The notes beneath the pieces were generated by a model. The model saw nothing but the letters and a program-made list of their open reading frames with translations, was not told the origin of the DNA and made no database searches. 64,000 bases of DNA from Blastomyces gilchristii SLH14081 (taxonomy: Eukaryota > Ascomycota > Eurotiomycetes > Onygenales > Ajellomycetaceae): assembly GCF_000003855.2 (NCBI RefSeq), contig NW_003101676.1:183103-247102 (forward strand). Reading direction: 5' to 3'. Shown one piece after another: positions 39,174 to 49,972 of the stretch (positions are counted from its first letter, which is position 1; each line of letters begins with the position of its first letter). Made by a program: the position numbers and the translations under genes.

Positions 39174-39802
39174 ACGTTGGAAAGGGGCGATTGGTGGGGG
39201 GGGCATGAGGAGTTTAAGCTGGAGGGATGGTTTCTGAGCGGGTAGCAGAAAGGTTAGTGGGGTATTTTGGCCTGTCAGTCAGGTCATCTTGCATACCACG
39301 CTAGCAGGGACTCTTTTGTTTAAAAAAGAAAAACCCACTTTAAGCGGAACGCAGCAAATGGGCTTTGAGGGCTGAGAGAAGTGGCGCAGAGATCTGATCT
39401 TGGCTATGTCATAATTGCTGAGTTGTTTTGTTCTCCACGGCGCTTTAGCGATTTGCGGAGGGGACTGTTTTTTTAACCCTTTCTTTGCTTTTTCTTCTTT
39501 TGACCCAGAAAGCAAAATTAATAAATCAAAACGAAGGAAAGATAATGTAATTTCTTTTTTTTCGATCACTCTTTTGCTCTGGAGCTTTTTGAACGGTGCG
39601 GTTCGTGCAGAAAGGGATCTCCAAGCTCCGGCGCTGGAGTATTAAGGGGAAGGATGATTGTCCGGCCTTGATTTGCATGATGTGCAGTGCCATATATGTC
39701 ATTATGGTAAACAATGTGTAGTCTTGATGACTTCGAAAGGGGTGTGCAGGTTTAAATTTATAGGAGAAAGTAGTATCATACTACTCCTTTCTCTTTCACA
39801 GT

Positions 39803-39818
39803 AAAAAAAAAAAAAAAG

Positions 39819-39848
<30 letters not shown>
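39803..39848 (+). repeat. Poly(A) tract, 46 nt with one G
   Basis: Directly visible; followed by 172 bp of normal sequence and then a T tract. Confidence 0.95.
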
Positions 39849-39850
<2 letters not shown>

Positions 39851-40018
39851 TCCGACTGCGGTTCTCCTTTTCTAACCCTGCTCCTTTGCCCATGGCCATT
39901 TCTGCCCAACATCAGCGCCACCAGGATGCGAGAGGTTGGCGATTCAGGGGCCAAACTAGAGGCCCGAATAAAACCGCGACTGTGGAAAGAAAAGGGTTTT
40001 ATCCTAGGCGAGCTGTTC

Positions 40019-40020
<2 letters not shown>

Positions 40021-40058
<38 letters not shown>
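40021..40058 (+). repeat. Poly(T) tract, 38 nt
   Basis: Uninterrupted run of T. Confidence 0.95.
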
Positions 40059-40062
<4 letters not shown>

Positions 40063-40214
40063 ATATACATATAAGTATATATATATTTCCCTTGTTAAAA
40101 TGACCGTTGCAGGTTTATTCTTGTCAATTTTTTTTGCCACCCCCTGATCTGATTTTATGGAGTCAGGGCTAGATTTTCCAGTTTCCTGATTTGTTCATTC
40201 TTCCAAAGAAACGG

Positions 40215-40250
<36 letters not shown>
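40215..40250 (+). repeat. Poly(A) tract, 36 nt
   Basis: Uninterrupted run of A. Confidence 0.95.
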
Positions 40251-40251
<1 letters not shown>

Positions 40252-41371
40252 CGAGGAAAAACAATATGCGTGTTGCACTCGAGGTGACAAAGATTCTTCA
40301 AAGTAACCTTCTGTTTCAGACTAGAATTAGCGTGCAACTTTAGGTTTTTAGATTTCGCAGGGATGTGGCTTTCTTTGCTTTTTCTCATCTCAATCGTTGG
40401 GTCGGTTTTCTTCCCTTTTGTCGTTTTTTCTTTCTTTTCTTTTTTACCAGGCACGCCGTTTTAAAATATAAAAAAGGGTTATTATGCAGGGAACAATAAA
40501 CTAAAAATATAATAATCCCTTTCTTGCATAAACTTGTAATAAGAGCAATAGTATTATTATATGTGCAGTTCAAGCAGGGGAGTAGTTGTAAAGTGCAAAG
40601 AGGGCGATGAGAGATCAATGTGGCAGTGTATACCGAGCGAGCGTACATGAAACAGTTACATCAGAAGTCAAAAATGGTAGAGGACTCTTGAAGGGGGGAA
40701 AATAAAAAATGATTAACGCCGTCGCTTGAATATTTTTTGTCAGTGTAGACTAAAATGAGCAGAATACCTCCAAATGCGATGAACATACAGAAACGGTTAT
40801 GATGTACGGATAGTCAAAGGAAATTAGCCACGAGAGAGGGTGCCAATGGACAGATAGGAAAGACAAAGGGGAATTTGCAAATAGGGCGGGGGGGGGGAAC
40901 AAAGCAACGCGTGGTACAATGGGGAGTGGAATAGATTAAAAAAGAAAAAAAAAACAAGTGATGGAAATAGGCCTGCCCTGAACAGTGTCTGCGGAATACA
41001 AAACCGGAATGACAATATAATTTTCAGAAGGGGAAGGGGGTTGGGAGGTAGAATAGAAATGGGGATGCGTAGTTTGGAGAGAAATAACCTGGAAAGTAGG
41101 TTCCTGCGGATTGTAAATTCCTGTACGTTCCACGTCTCTTTTTGTCTTTCTTCATTTTGGCTTTTCCCGTATGATCATAGTTTTTTGTTTATTAGTCTCC
41201 TGGACTGTATTGTTTTGGGAGTTTCTTTTCTTTTCTATTTTCGTTGGATGTTTTTTGTCGGGAGCGTTGTTTATGTTGTGTCGATAGAAGGAGAGATAGA
41301 TAGGAAGGTGGCATAAAAGTCAGACATCGAGCCCAACTTGATATGCATGTAGTTCTCTTTTAAGAATTCGT

Positions 41372-41636
41372 TTAAAATCTCTCCTGATCATTGAGGTCCG
41401 CGGGCTTCTCAATGTCCCAGGCGCGTCTGTAGTTTGCCTGTCCGCGCAGAGGAGAGAAAGGTGATGCCGAAGCTGGACGACGAAGATTTGATGCCTAAAG
41501 GTGGACAGTCAGTATATACAAGCTTTTCAAGAGACAAGTTTTGCCTTCATCTACATACAACACAGGTAGCGCACTTCCCTCCTGGGGTATTCACGCGGCC
41601 CCGGCAGCCACGGGAGTAATTCGCGCAAGAGTACAT
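41372..41636 (-). CDS. Small Cys-motif protein, 2 exons, 66 aa, function unknown
   Basis: Found by reading splice sites; no single frame shows it. Exon 1 is 41636-41559 (26 codons) and exon 2 is 41494-41372 (40 codons plus TAA). The 64-nt intron has donor GTATGT and acceptor TTTAG, with a CTGAC branch candidate 16-20 nt before the acceptor, and joins in phase 0. Exon 1 carries four Cys: M-Y-S-C-A-N-Y-S-R-G-C-R-G-R, then G-G-K-C-A-T-C, a spacing that could bind one zinc ion. Exon 2 encodes an R-R-P, Ser/Pro stretch and an A-N-Y-R-R-A-W-D-I-E-K-P tail. The composition, the two clean splice sites and a stop soon after the charged tail favour a real gene. An in-frame upstream ATG (41765) exists, but 41636 has the better context (CCAACAATG) and starts at the Cys motif. 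I cannot name the family. Confidence 0.62.
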
Positions 41637-41814
41637 TGTTGGAAAAGAGGTGAGACTTTCGGCTTCAGGTGGAAATTGAGGTTTGGAAGCGGCCGGAGAC
41701 AGTCGCAGTTGAGTTGTTGGAACGAGGTCGGCAGGGGATGGATATATCTCAAGCCGATCAATCAATTACAAGTGGCGATACTAGACGGCTAGGTTGAATA
41801 GTAGGCAGGTAAGT

Positions 41815-41821
41815 TTTTATA
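41815..41821 (-). promoter_or_regulatory. Candidate TATA box (TATAAAA) of the 66-aa gene
   Basis: On the minus strand CTCTCTATAAAA lies about 180 nt upstream of the start codon. A second TATATAAAG lies near 42048-42057. Either could set the transcription start; this is position-based inference. Confidence 0.3.
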
Positions 41822-43790
41822 GAGAGTCGAAGGTGGACGAATTAGAAAGAGTTTGGTGAAGCAAAAGTATTTATTGGGCCAACTAGGGCGAGAACAGAGG
41901 GTAAGATGGAGAAGGATTAAAGGAAAGTATGTAGTAGGCAAAAGATATAGAAAAGGAAGAGAGGCGGCGCAAAAGAGAAAAGAGCCTATGTCAAAGAGTA
42001 GAACAAAGCAAGCAATTGCAGGAAAACCGAGCGGAAGGGGGCTTCGGCTTTATATAGAGAGTTGAGGCAGAAATCGAGATTGTTTATTTATTTCTATTTT
42101 ATTTTTACTTTTATTTGCCGATTATTCTGGGACATAATTATGGAGTCTTCCCTCGCCCTGGTCCCCTTAGCCCTTAGCTCTCGGGGGCTTGGGAACTCAG
42201 GGAGGCACGAAGCGGCGTTGGAACCAGCCCAGTCTTTTAGGGACCCATAATCAGGTCGATACTTCGCCTTAATTCCGATCTTACTGAGGGCATTATTGCT
42301 GGCCATTGCTGGTTCCTTCAAACGCACCACCCCACCCCCACTGCACTCACTGGCTTGCTGATAATAACTGGAGGGCGCACATACATACATACATGTATGT
42401 GCAGTGGTCTAATTAATGCTAACGATAATAATACACAGCGTAATCAGTCCCTTCCACCGGGCTGCGAGTCATGAATCCACGCGGAAAGTTGCTATACTCT
42501 CAAATATAATAATAATTCGGCCGGGACTGACGCCTGCAGCAACTAGTGTAGTTTTCATTGTTTATTGGATCTCGAAGCGTGGTACTCAGTAAATTCCTGG
42601 TAGATCAGCAGACCATATGATGTTTGTATAGACGGTGAGACAACTCTCTTCTATTCTTCTTCCGCTATCATCTTTTTTCCCGTGCTCTAAATCCTCTTTG
42701 AGAGCGTTGCCCACATTGGTTCGGATCGAGCTTCCTGCTCACTATGGAAAACTGCGCTTCTCCTTGAAACCTCGCCATTGCGCCTTGTTGCTGATTAGCC
42801 ACCACCTAAACGGCAAGGGATGGCAACAAATATAGCGATATCAAAAGTTATAGCAGCCAATCTTCTGGCCAAGGTTGTATTTGTCCGGATCCGTAGTATC
42901 CAAACAGACCTCAGGCATGATCTACGTATCTGACATGAAACTCTTTTCTGTCCCTCTGAGCCTGATCTAAAGCTAGCTACCCCAGATCCACGCAGTTTGG
43001 CCATTTGGGTCGGATAGATACGATCCCACCACATTATTATTATTGTCGTCACTTTTCCTGCCTGACACATGCCTGTCGGTGCCTAACTGGAGACGTTTAG
43101 ACTTTGACAAGAGCTGTGTCGAGCTGAATCCAGGTCAACCTGAGCAGCCGCTTCTCAAGGCCAAGATCGATCTCCAATTGCCCATTATTCTAAACTAGAT
43201 AATTAAGTGGCCGACCGACTCATAGAGTCATGGGGAATCGATTTTGTGCCCCCCTAAGCCTATTCCATGTTATTGCACCGTGATACTTGCCGTTCCCATG
43301 CTCCTTATTAGCAAAACGAAGCAGCCCCAAGCAAGGAGGACAGAAATGTTCAGAAACGACCCAATGGCCGGGGCGGATCGCCCGGCAAACAAAAAGTCCA
43401 GCCGGGCCTGGATTTTCGAGGCCATGAGAAGGTATTCAAGCCGATTGCTCACAAATTTGCCTTCTTGCAAACTTATTCCCAAGACTGGGTTGAAACAGGC
43501 AAATAAACCGTCGCCGTCCTTTGTCCCGTTGGTTGAACCGTCCCAGCCAGCCCCAAACAAGTTAATGGTAACCATTCTCTGAGGGTTGACTGATCTTCGG
43601 AATTACAAGTAATTGTTCGTGCACCTGTGACTCGTGAGATGCTGTCTCCTGTCTGCCGAAAACCATATATTTTGGCTGAACCTGGTTTTATATGTCAGTG
43701 CCTCTGCGTTCCGTTTCGTGCTATCAAGCTGCATCCATGGATGCTGGCTGCGGCCCCGCTGAATAGCCCACCTTTCCCTTTTTTACATCT

Positions 43791-43793
<3 letters not shown>

Positions 43794-43830
<37 letters not shown>
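43794..43830 (+). repeat. Poly(T) tract, 37 nt
   Basis: Uninterrupted run of T. Confidence 0.95.
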
Positions 43831-44476
43831 CGGATATGCGATAGGCTGCGCTAACTGTGGCATGGATTTTTTTCTTGAGACAATGACATCTATATGTTAC
43901 GTGCTTGCATATTAAGTCGATAGCAAAGGAGTTATGGCATGGTTAAAATCATTAGGAGCCAGGCTCAGTTAACTACCAGTTAAACATGAAACTCACAAAC
44001 TCAGGGTTTAACGCCACCAGCAAAAGAGGACAGGAGACAGCACTCGTCAATTGACGACATCAACATGAATTTTGAAATTGCAGTTACATACATGCTTTAC
44101 CTGAGCACCGGCAGACTTTTGTTTTTGGTTCCTTTTTTTCTTTTTCTTTTTCTTGTTTTTCCCTTCTTTTTTTTTTCGCTTGCTACGCAAACCCTGAAAT
44201 TTCTCTCGTGCATCATCGGAGCCTCCCTGCAGTGTGGAATACGTCCATCGTGTTGATCTCCTGCATTGCGCCCGCAGCTCGCGCCGGCTGAAAATCATAC
44301 AAACGGCTCGACGCGGGAGTGCCTGTGGGCAAATAGGAGTTCATGACTCGAAGCTAATGCCCAAAATAATGTTCGGTTAATTGCGTAGAGCTTAGGGCTT
44401 TCTTTCTTTCTTTCCGCACCATTTTCTTTGCTGCGATTGACTTAATCCCGGGAGCTGTTGAGTCTCCAGCCGCATT

Positions 44477-44503
44477 GAGAGAGAGAGAGAGGGGGGGGGG
44501 GGG
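44477..44503 (+). repeat. (GA)n microsatellite followed by a G run
   Basis: Alternating GA for about 14 nt followed by 13-14 G; purine-only on plus. Confidence 0.9.
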
Positions 44504-46757
44504 AATGAATGATTACGTTGCATGTGCGAAAACCAATGAGAGCAACCATTGGCAACCCAGTCTATATTCGAATTAATTCAGTTGCCTAACCCGCTGTATT
44601 CATTCGGAAGGCCGCTATGTTGCCTTATCTTGTTACATTTTTTGTGCTGAAAGAACAACGCAACAATCCAGTCTGCGTTCCTGCGCAGATTTGCGGTGTA
44701 GATGGAATCCTCGGAAGGCAAGGCAACTAGCTGCAATGCATGCGTACATATACGGGATGTATCGGTGGACTACCCTCCCCATTCTCAGTTATTAGTATCA
44801 ATCTCACATTGTCTGCTCTCACTGCCATATCAAAAGTTGCCTGAGGGCATTTCGACATACCCAAGAGTGTGTTTAAGTATGTCTTGTACATGTATATGGG
44901 CTTAGAAAGCTAGTCAGGCTGATACAGACCTGCACGGCACCCATCTGACAGCTTTCTTGCGGTCAACATTGTGGTTGTTATCCATGAGCCTCAGTCATAC
45001 TAGCCGCGCTCGTTTAGCGAACTGCATCGTATGAGACGTCGTCAAGAGGTTCAAAGATGCATCAAAGACCTTCAGCACAAAGTCTAGAACCAATTTATTA
45101 GTCGCCTAGATTAGTCGGCCTTTTGTGTCAAGTATCCCCTTATCCTGGGCGCCCAGAGATCCAAAGGATTGGTCCGGTTGGTCCAGTGGTTTTCGAAAAG
45201 TTTCCATGCGTTTGACTAGCTTGATCATAGTGGGGCGATGCATCTGGGGCATATTCGAAGAAATAGCTAACAACAATCCACCCCTCATCCATCTCCTGAG
45301 ATCACAAGAACGGAAGAAGTGAGATATGAAGAAGTCACTCTCTGGCATACATAAGTAGCTATTTAATGGGATAAAACACAACATAGAGGTGAGTTCTCAG
45401 TGTCAAATGCCCTTTTATGCGCGTAAAATCAGCTCTCTAGCTGAATCCCGATTGCACCTTTCCAATCTCCTCCATCCCTGCTATAACTGCATCTGTTAAA
45501 CATGGCTGAGTTGGCCAAAGAGGAGGGAAGGGAAGAGGTTCAAGGCACTCGCATCCACATGCTTCCAGCAGTATCCGGGTTTGGAATGTTTCTACCTCCA
45601 TTTCAACTCTCCCCAAACCCCTAACTACCCTAATAAATCGCCTCAGAGTGTATGGTTTTTTATCTTTATTTATTTTTGGAGCTTTTATACCCATCCCACC
45701 ATCTCCTAATAAGGTTGGAGCCGCCCGAGCACATATCATAATGGCGGTAGTTGAGAAACAGCGGTTAGCATTCGTCAGTCCGAGTTCTCTGGGGTGGCCT
45801 GGCAGGGTGAGGAAAATTTAGCTACTAGAATATGGGTCTCATCAAGAGAGTAACAACTTTTTTGGGCTTGATGTTTAAATCCTATGTTGTCTCCCTCCCA
45901 GTGCTTGTATTCTCGATTATGAATGGATGGGGATTTGACAAGGATTTGTAAGTGCGTCCCTCATTACGGTTAAATTGGGGTCTCCGAAGACATCGTTAGC
46001 GAGTTTCAGACCATGGATAAGATTTTGGAACTGCCCAACCCTTAAAAAGTTGGACCACACGGCTGGGTCGTTTATAGGTCACATCGGCGCCCTGACTAGC
46101 GTTATATTATGAGCTAGGTTCTAGCGGGTCTATCAAAGTTCTAGAATACTCTCGAGTTCTTGTTTTGCCCCGAATGCGGAGCTAAGTTCCCTGAACATCG
46201 TCCCAAGACTAGGGGTCTTGAGACGTTCGCGCATTTCCCATTTGCACCAGGAATCATTTCGTCGGATGAAAAGTCCGTGACATGATGGAAGATATCAAAA
46301 TCAGGCAGTAGTGAGCGGAGATGATTTGAGTAAATATGTCCCCATCCGTCGTGTTTCGAGTTTATGAGTGGCATTGAGCATCTTCCAGATAAACTGAAAT
46401 CGATTGATATCTTGACACCTCAGTTTCACGCTCAGTGGATAAAACCCAGCCAATGAAAAGAGGACACTGTCATTTATGGGCCGCTGCTCTCCCGTTCGAC
46501 ACCTCGAAATTTGTGGGCGTCGATGCCGTGTTAGCTGGAACATGCCTAGCAATAATGTAGAGTGAAGGACGGTATAGATATCCACATGGCGTTTTATAGT
46601 TCGCAACTGAAGGATGTGTGCACCTTAATAATGTTGATTATATATGTGAGCCTTCCCCTTGAAAACTTTAGGCGATCTGGTATCACATCATTTGTCGTTC
46701 TGTTCGAGGTCAAGTGGGCCATATCGGTTTCATGATAAAACAGTACCCCACGAACGT

Positions 46758-48161
46758 TCATCCTGCACGAAATGACTGCAGGGCGAAGTAGACCAGGGTT
46801 AAAACGAGAGCAGTGCTCAGAAGTAGTACATTGCCTTCACGTGTGAGGGCTAGGTAGGCTGCTACACCTACAACAACCTCTTTGCGTCTTGCAATGCGCC
46901 TTTTGCTTTCCCAGTTAGGATCAATTTCAAACGGAGGCAAGAAGACCGCGGGAGTCGACGCAGGCCTGAGCGGGACAGAGACAGAAAGTGCAACAGGGCG
47001 GTGGTCTGATGTTGGAATTATCGGTAAAGCATCGTATCGATGGACTTCAATGCCACCCTGTCCCGCCGATGTGGATGGCGGGACGTCTTGATAGAGTACT
47101 CGATCGCACCAACTCGGCCAGCGATTCTTCGCCCATGTCCATGTTTCAAATAATCCTCCAGGGGCTGGCTGATGGGTTGGAGAGGAAAATTTATACGTGG
47201 GCAAAAATTTGATGGGCGCTTCAGATAAATGCTGTAGCGTCCTTTGTTCCTGGAGTTCTTGGGTTAATTGATCTTTCGCTAATAAATGCGAGTAGTGATG
47301 AGGACTGCTGATATCTTCCGTCGGTCGCGGGAACTTCCTGTAGTCATTTGGCCCTGGGCGAGTTAACGATGTCCGATAATTAAAGTCTCCAGCGACAAAA
47401 AGGTACGATCTGGGTGAATATAGACCAATATCTCCATTTGTATCAGATGATTCATTTTGGAGAAGTGGGACATCCTCTTCATTCCGTTCATCGTGGATAG
47501 GCGTATTCTCCCCTTCAATTTTCACCCTCGAAAATACGAGTTTTTGGACAATGTTCTTCCAGTCTTCATTCCTTCTCGCTACGGCCCACTCGTCCGGAGC
47601 AAGATGCGCAGCAACAAAAGTCAAGTCAACCGTGCCGTCTCTAATATGGTAGCCAATCCGTACCCCGGCAGCTCCTTTATTCCCAGCTTCATGTACCCCA
47701 ACTCCAACTTCTGCAGTCTCGACCCAGGCAATGTTCTCAGCGACATCCCCGCGCACAAAAACCATTACTGCTGTCATTCCGACATTTTTTGTTACGACAT
47801 TCGCGTAGTGCTGGTCCCGGGCTGCAATGCTCACGGAACGACGAAAGGCATCGAAGTACGGATCTAAGAATGAACCTCCAAGAAAGGCATAGGCAATAGG
47901 TGCAATTTCCTGCAGCGATAACACTAGAATCTCAGGTAGGTCCGTGGACTGAGACCCTGATTCGGGGAGGGCGTCGAAGAGATGGGATGCGAGTGTGTCG
48001 TGCTGGATCACATTCCGAGAGCAATTTAAAGTGAGAACGTATACGCCCAGACACGCCATTCTGGTTGACACTACGAGGGCTGGCAAGCGCAGCCAGTCCG
48101 GGTCAGCTTTATGAGGCTCAAGGTGTGTTGTTGACGAGAGCCTTGCTGTTGGGGAATGCAT
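46758..48161 (-). CDS. Inp54-like inositol polyphosphate 5-phosphatase, tail-anchored, 467 aa
   Basis: Removes the 5-phosphate of PI(4,5)P2-type lipids; yeast Inp54 does this at the ER. It is a single exon. Motifs of the 5-phosphatase/endonuclease fold in order: L-N-C-S-R-N (45-50), L-S-L-Q-E-I-A-P (81-88, metal-binding Glu), N-K-G-A-A-G-V-R (161-168), A-A-H-L-A-P-D-E and R-R-N-E-D-W (184-201), V-A-G-D-F-N-Y-R (256-263), P-T-Y-K-F (321-325), W-P-S-W-C-D-R-V-L-Y (348-357) and T-S-D-H-R-P-V-A (384-391, catalytic Asp-His). A basic stretch (about 419-428) is followed by one or two hydrophobic segments (429-440 and 444-464), ending three residues later: a tail anchor. No SAC domain is present, so it is not a synaptojanin type. 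First-motif residues vary from the usual N-x-N-G. Its start is 131 nt downstream of the stop of the cyclase gene, same strand. Confidence 0.9.
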   Translation of the reverse strand: MHSPTARLSSTTHLEPHKADPDWLRLPALVVSTRMACLGVYVLTLNCSRNVIQHDTLASHLFDALPESGSQSTDLPEILVLSLQEIAPIAYAFLGGSFLDPYFDAFRRSVSIAARDQHYANVVTKNVGMTAVMVFVRGDVAENIAWVETAEVGVGVHEAGNKGAAGVRIGYHIRDGTVDLTFVAAHLAPDEWAVARRNEDWKNIVQKLVFSRVKIEGENTPIHDERNEEDVPLLQNESSDTNGDIGLYSPRSYLFVAGDFNYRTSLTRPGPNDYRKFPRPTEDISSPHHYSHLLAKDQLTQELQEQRTLQHLSEAPIKFLPTYKFSSPTHQPAPGGLFETWTWAKNRWPSWCDRVLYQDVPPSTSAGQGGIEVHRYDALPIIPTSDHRPVALSVSVPLRPASTPAVFLPPFEIDPNWESKRRIARRKEVVVGVAAYLALTREGNVLLLSTALVLTLVYFALQSFRAG

Positions 48162-48292
48162 AGTTATTGGTGTGGTGGCGGGTTCGGTAATTAGTCACGT
48201 GGCACAACAGAACTAAAAAGAGAATCATTCCCCCTTCTATTTCGAAGACCTTGCATCATTATGTGCAAAATTTGGTAAATAGTTAGGACTTA

Positions 48293-49972
48293 TTATATCC
48301 TCACCCCGAGGACCTGCCCAGAAACCCAAATTGCTGTGCGTGAATGCAAGCTCAGACCCGCTTCCTCCCTTTGGTTGCCAGATTCACAGCTCTCCCTATC
48401 TTCGTCCAGTGCTCCCAGGGCTTGGAAAACAACAACTTGGTCTCTTGTAAATGTGTCTAAACAACCTTTAGTTCCCATCCTTGGGGCATCATTTGTCCCT
48501 GCATCAGTCGTAACGAGAAATTCTTCCATCAAACCGGCTACACATTCATTTACCATCTCGCGGAACAAGGTCTCCATGTGTTCCTGGGGGCTTCGAATGC
48601 GATATGCTGTATTCCCTTGTCCAGATTGATATTCGGAATATAGCTGACCTCTGCCAAGTCGAAAACCTGTGGATGTATGGGCCACAAGAAGAAGATAGAT
48701 GTGGGATGGGTCGTATGTTGGCTCCGTCGTGTGAATTCTGACAATCGGTGTTTCGTTCGGCGAGGGCTGCTTGGTGGTTCTGGGATCATTATCGGAGAAT
48801 ACTCTTAGAGCTTTGGTGACCGATTCCATTGCAGTATCCTCTAGAAAACCACGGATTGAGACTGACTGAAGTCCGGGAGACTCATACAAACCTCTGTTCC
48901 CTGAAATCGTGGGCGCATGAACTTCAGATCCATCCTCAGCAAATTCCTCGGATAGCACTTTCCCTTTGGAATAATGTTTCTTAGGGCGGTTCGTACCGTG
49001 CTGCATATACTTTCCATTCTTGCGTGTTCGATGATGAGCCTTTTTCGAATGTCTGAGCGCTGCGGCTTGGCTAAGAGTGGTATCGGGAGCTAGAATAGTG
49101 ATATCGACTCTGGTTATGTACCCAGGGTCCAAATTCTCCAAGTCAATGCGGGGAAACCTAGGAGTAAAAGCAAGAGAAGACTCTGCCCCGCCTGAGCTCT
49201 CACGTCCGGGGTTTCCAGCAGCTGACTCCTTTGGGCATGTATGCTGGCCAGCCTCTTTCGTATCTGACTGTTCGGCCGTAACTCCACTCGCGCGTGAGAT
49301 AGCAAGGGGTTCAATTTCAAAAGATACTGAGCCTATTTGGACTGCCCCAGTACTCCACCCACGGCGATTTAACTTAACAGAGAGCCTTGGGAGGCCTAAT
49401 CTTGCGAAGGTAGGGATGAGTACTTGAGCTACGTAGTCATACGACGGAGAGAATGATATGTTTGTGCCACCGGTGATGTTCAACTTGATAACTTGGCTAA
49501 CCGAGCTACCGTTGACGCCCTCGCCGTGTCTGTGCAGCCTCGCGCCGGCATACATGAGGTATGGATATAACGCCTGAAAGATGAGGAAGGTAGAGCCAGG
49601 AGTTGTAAGGCGAATGTTGTATTCGTATTGGATTGGCAATGTCAAATTGATGGGATGTAATCGCGCTCTCTTGTGCAGTACAGAGGGGGCCTCATCTTCT
49701 CCCACTGCGCCATTTAGATTTGCATCTTCCGTGTCTCGGGGATAGAATGTAATCTCGGAGGATCCTACTGTAGCGCCGACAATGCGCCCGCCACAGACCT
49801 CAGCGAGGAACTGTATCGCGGCGGTGTGCGACCGCCTTAAGCCCCGAGGGCCATTCCTCTTCCCTCGTATGTTGTTAATCGTTACTGGTCTCCCCGTCAG
49901 TGCAGACAGAGCGAGCGCATTGCGGACTAGCTGACCGCCCCCTTCCAAAGTGCTGCCATCTAAATGTAACAT
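48293..49972 (-). CDS. RNA 3'-terminal phosphate cyclase (RtcA) homologue, 559 aa
   Basis: RtcA enzymes turn RNA 3'-phosphates into 2',3'-cyclic phosphates using ATP. I start at the ATG at 49972 (L-D-G-S-T-L-E-G-G-G-Q, the normal family N-terminus). The frame is open further up to 50146, but only from a TTG. Family signatures are E-G-G-G-Q (10-14), R-G-K-R-N-G-P-R-G-L (36-45), T-P-G-S-T-F-L (124-130), G-G-T-N-I-S-F-S-P-S-x-D-Y (168-180) and a C-terminal L-H-S-R-T-A-I-W. Two hydrophilic inserts (about 225-275, and 305-365 with many Lys/His/Arg) make it much longer than the roughly 340-370 aa of bacterial and animal enzymes. In the C-terminal motif C-L-D-T-F-T-R-D-Q, residue 508 is Phe (codon 48449-48451), where active enzymes have the AMP-accepting His before D-Q. 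It may thus be inactive or altered. It is not Rcl1, which lacks E-G-G-G-Q. Confidence 0.85.
   Translation of the reverse strand: MLHLDGSTLEGGGQLVRNALALSALTGRPVTINNIRGKRNGPRGLRRSHTAAIQFLAEVCGGRIVGATVGSSEITFYPRDTEDANLNGAVGEDEAPSVLHKRARLHPINLTLPIQYEYNIRLTTPGSTFLIFQALYPYLMYAGARLHRHGEGVNGSSVSQVIKLNITGGTNISFSPSYDYVAQVLIPTFARLGLPRLSVKLNRRGWSTGAVQIGSVSFEIEPLAISRASGVTAEQSDTKEAGQHTCPKESAAGNPGRESSGGAESSLAFTPRFPRIDLENLDPGYITRVDITILAPDTTLSQAAALRHSKKAHHRTRKNGKYMQHGTNRPKKHYSKGKVLSEEFAEDGSEVHAPTISGNRGLYESPGLQSVSIRGFLEDTAMESVTKALRVFSDNDPRTTKQPSPNETPIVRIHTTEPTYDPSHIYLLLVAHTSTGFRLGRGQLYSEYQSGQGNTAYRIRSPQEHMETLFREMVNECVAGLMEEFLVTTDAGTNDAPRMGTKGCLDTFTRDQVVVFQALGALDEDRESCESGNQREEAGLSLHSRTAIWVSGQVLGVRI

Larger units (their letters stand above)
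33233..41371. other. 8.1-kb gene-poor stretch with homopolymer tracts
   Basis: Normal base composition, but I find no convincing gene. Open frames (for example 34408-34614, 34700-34966 and 36386-36646 on plus) are short, lack family resemblance and cannot be joined by good splice sites. The stretch contains a T-rich run near 36306-36330, a (ATCCGC)4 repeat at 37771-37796, a purine tract (about 38670-38720) and three long A or T tracts between 39.8 and 40.25 kb. It is the 5' flank of the 959-aa gene and the 3' flank of the 66-aa gene, so it may hold regulatory sequence or non-coding RNA. Confidence 0.55.
41637..46757. other. 5.1-kb stretch without supported genes
   Basis: Short frames on both strands (for example 43270-43575 minus, 45106-45384 minus and 45437-45739 minus) have no recognisable family and no splice chain. 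Landmarks are a T tract (43794-43830), a T/C-rich run (44120-44180) and a GA/G tract (about 44477-44503). It is 5' flank of the 66-aa gene and 3' flank of the phosphatase gene. Confidence 0.55.

Noticed and set aside
43244..43582. 112-codon plus and 101-codon minus frames in the same interval
   Set aside because: Mutual shadows; neither has recognisable features beyond one weak hydrophobic stretch.
45437..45739. 100-codon minus-strand frame
   Set aside because: No family resemblance, no clear promoter or start context, and frames of this length arise by chance here; left open pending transcript data.
46141..46606. Possible pseudogene made of two overlapping minus frames
   Set aside because: Both frames read the same DNA in part and neither resembles a known protein.
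46882..47867. Plus-strand frames opposite the phosphatase
   Set aside because: Shadows of a well-supported coding region with all family motifs on minus.
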